Positions 63,733 through 64,000 of a stretch of DNA of 64,000 bases are shown piece after piece. Under the pieces are notes generated by a model. That model made no database searches. It was not told the DNA's origin and was given only the letters and a program-made list of their open reading frames with translations. The stretch is from an uncultured Phocaeicola sp. (lineage in GTDB: Bacteria > Bacteroidota > Bacteroidia > Bacteroidales > Bacteroidaceae). The stretch is from assembly GCA_947581855.1 (NCBI GenBank), contig CANPVZ010000001.1, positions 310,001 through 374,000 on the forward strand. The letters are read 5' to 3'. Position 1 is the first letter of the stretch; each line of letters opens with the position of its first letter. A program made the translations under genes and the position numbers.

Positions 63733-64000
63733 GAATAAAAATAAGTGTGGGTCTTTCTATCTCTTATTCGTTAAAGGTGACTCTCGAACTTAGTCTTACA
63801 GTACGAATAAAAAGAAACAACCCACACTTTTTTAGATATATAATTTTACTATATATCAAAACAATGGGCATTCTCTTTTTCTTCTTGTACTGCAAAAGTG
63901 AGTGTTCGAGGTTCCCTTTAACAAGAATTAAAGCTAATGCTTTTTCAATAAATATTGTGACGCAATATCCTTACGTTACGGCTACAAAGATAACTACAAA
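63733..64000 (-). repeat. structured element, copy B (cut by window end)
   Basis: This copy differs from copy A by about a dozen substitutions and two single-base deletions. The TATCTTTG box reads the same (about 63984-63991 on the minus strand), and the arms, the inner GATATATA hairpin and the CCCACACTT/AAGTGTGGG pair are kept. The indels would destroy the frame seen in copy A. It is incomplete on the right because the window stops. Confidence 0.7.

Overview
The window looks like chromosome from an AT-rich, anaerobic or microaerotolerant member of the Bacteroidales (Bacteroidota). The evidence is the recurrent TAnnTTTG (-7) / TTTG (-33) promoters, AT-rich leaders without strong Shine-Dalgarno sites, Mfa/Fim-type fimbrial lipoproteins, DUF4494, DUF5060 and 6-bladed beta-propeller lipoproteins, a DpsL-type ferritin, and FtsX-like permeases. 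Gene content and low GC would fit a Coprobacter/Barnesiella/Parabacteroides-like gut organism, but the species cannot be named from this alone. I saw no rRNA, tRNA, CRISPR array or intact insertion sequence.

Layout. 0.3-9 kb: a lipoprotein, a metal/redox group (mntH, a C_GCAxxG_C_C protein, a winged-helix protein), a 22-bp-phased palindrome array, then lepA-nhaA-Crp/Fnr facing an acyl-CoA ligase. 9-14.7 kb: YggS/PLPBP, DUF4494, a membrane kinase-like protein without a DFG Asp, an aminotransferase followed by an FtsX-like permease, and two decayed small genes. 14.8-22.3 kb: a seven-gene minus-strand fimbrial operon (DUF3575, DUF3868/OmpA-like, major subunit, four minor lipoprotein subunits). 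23-27 kb: divergent pullulanase and cytoplasmic alpha-amylase. 27-34 kb: an envelope/oxidative-stress region with MscS, a wrecked haem-catalase homologue, an OM barrel, YtxH, GlsB, a Cys-rich small protein, Mn-catalase and a helical lipoprotein. 34-42 kb: a long biosynthetic operon purU-hisH-hisA-hisF-hisIE-ftsE-lysC-lysA-GT2. 42-50 kb: a broken RRM gene, a cold-shock-domain protein, an SDR, putA and rmuC. 51-58 kb: TspO, a three-gene sugar oxidation set (aldo/keto reductase, lactonase-like hydrolase, Zn dehydrogenase), DpsL, DUF4286-ruvC and uxuA. 58-64 kb: a DUF5060 hydrolase-like protein, three 6-bladed beta-propeller lipoprotein loci in different states of decay, a second phased palindrome array, tiny membrane ORFs, and two near-identical ~270-bp copies of a highly structured element that looks non-coding.

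How it fits together. The sugar genes (pullulanase, amylase, the AKR/lactonase/dehydrogenase set, uxuA, DUF5060) suggest polysaccharide and hexuronate use. The 30-34 kb island and DpsL suggest a stress response in which Mn-catalase and ferritin have replaced a haem catalase that has lost its active site. The least explained parts are the duplicated structured element at 62.3 and 63.7 kb, the two palindrome arrays that share a 22-bp phase but not a sequence, and the catalytically dead but open catalase frame.
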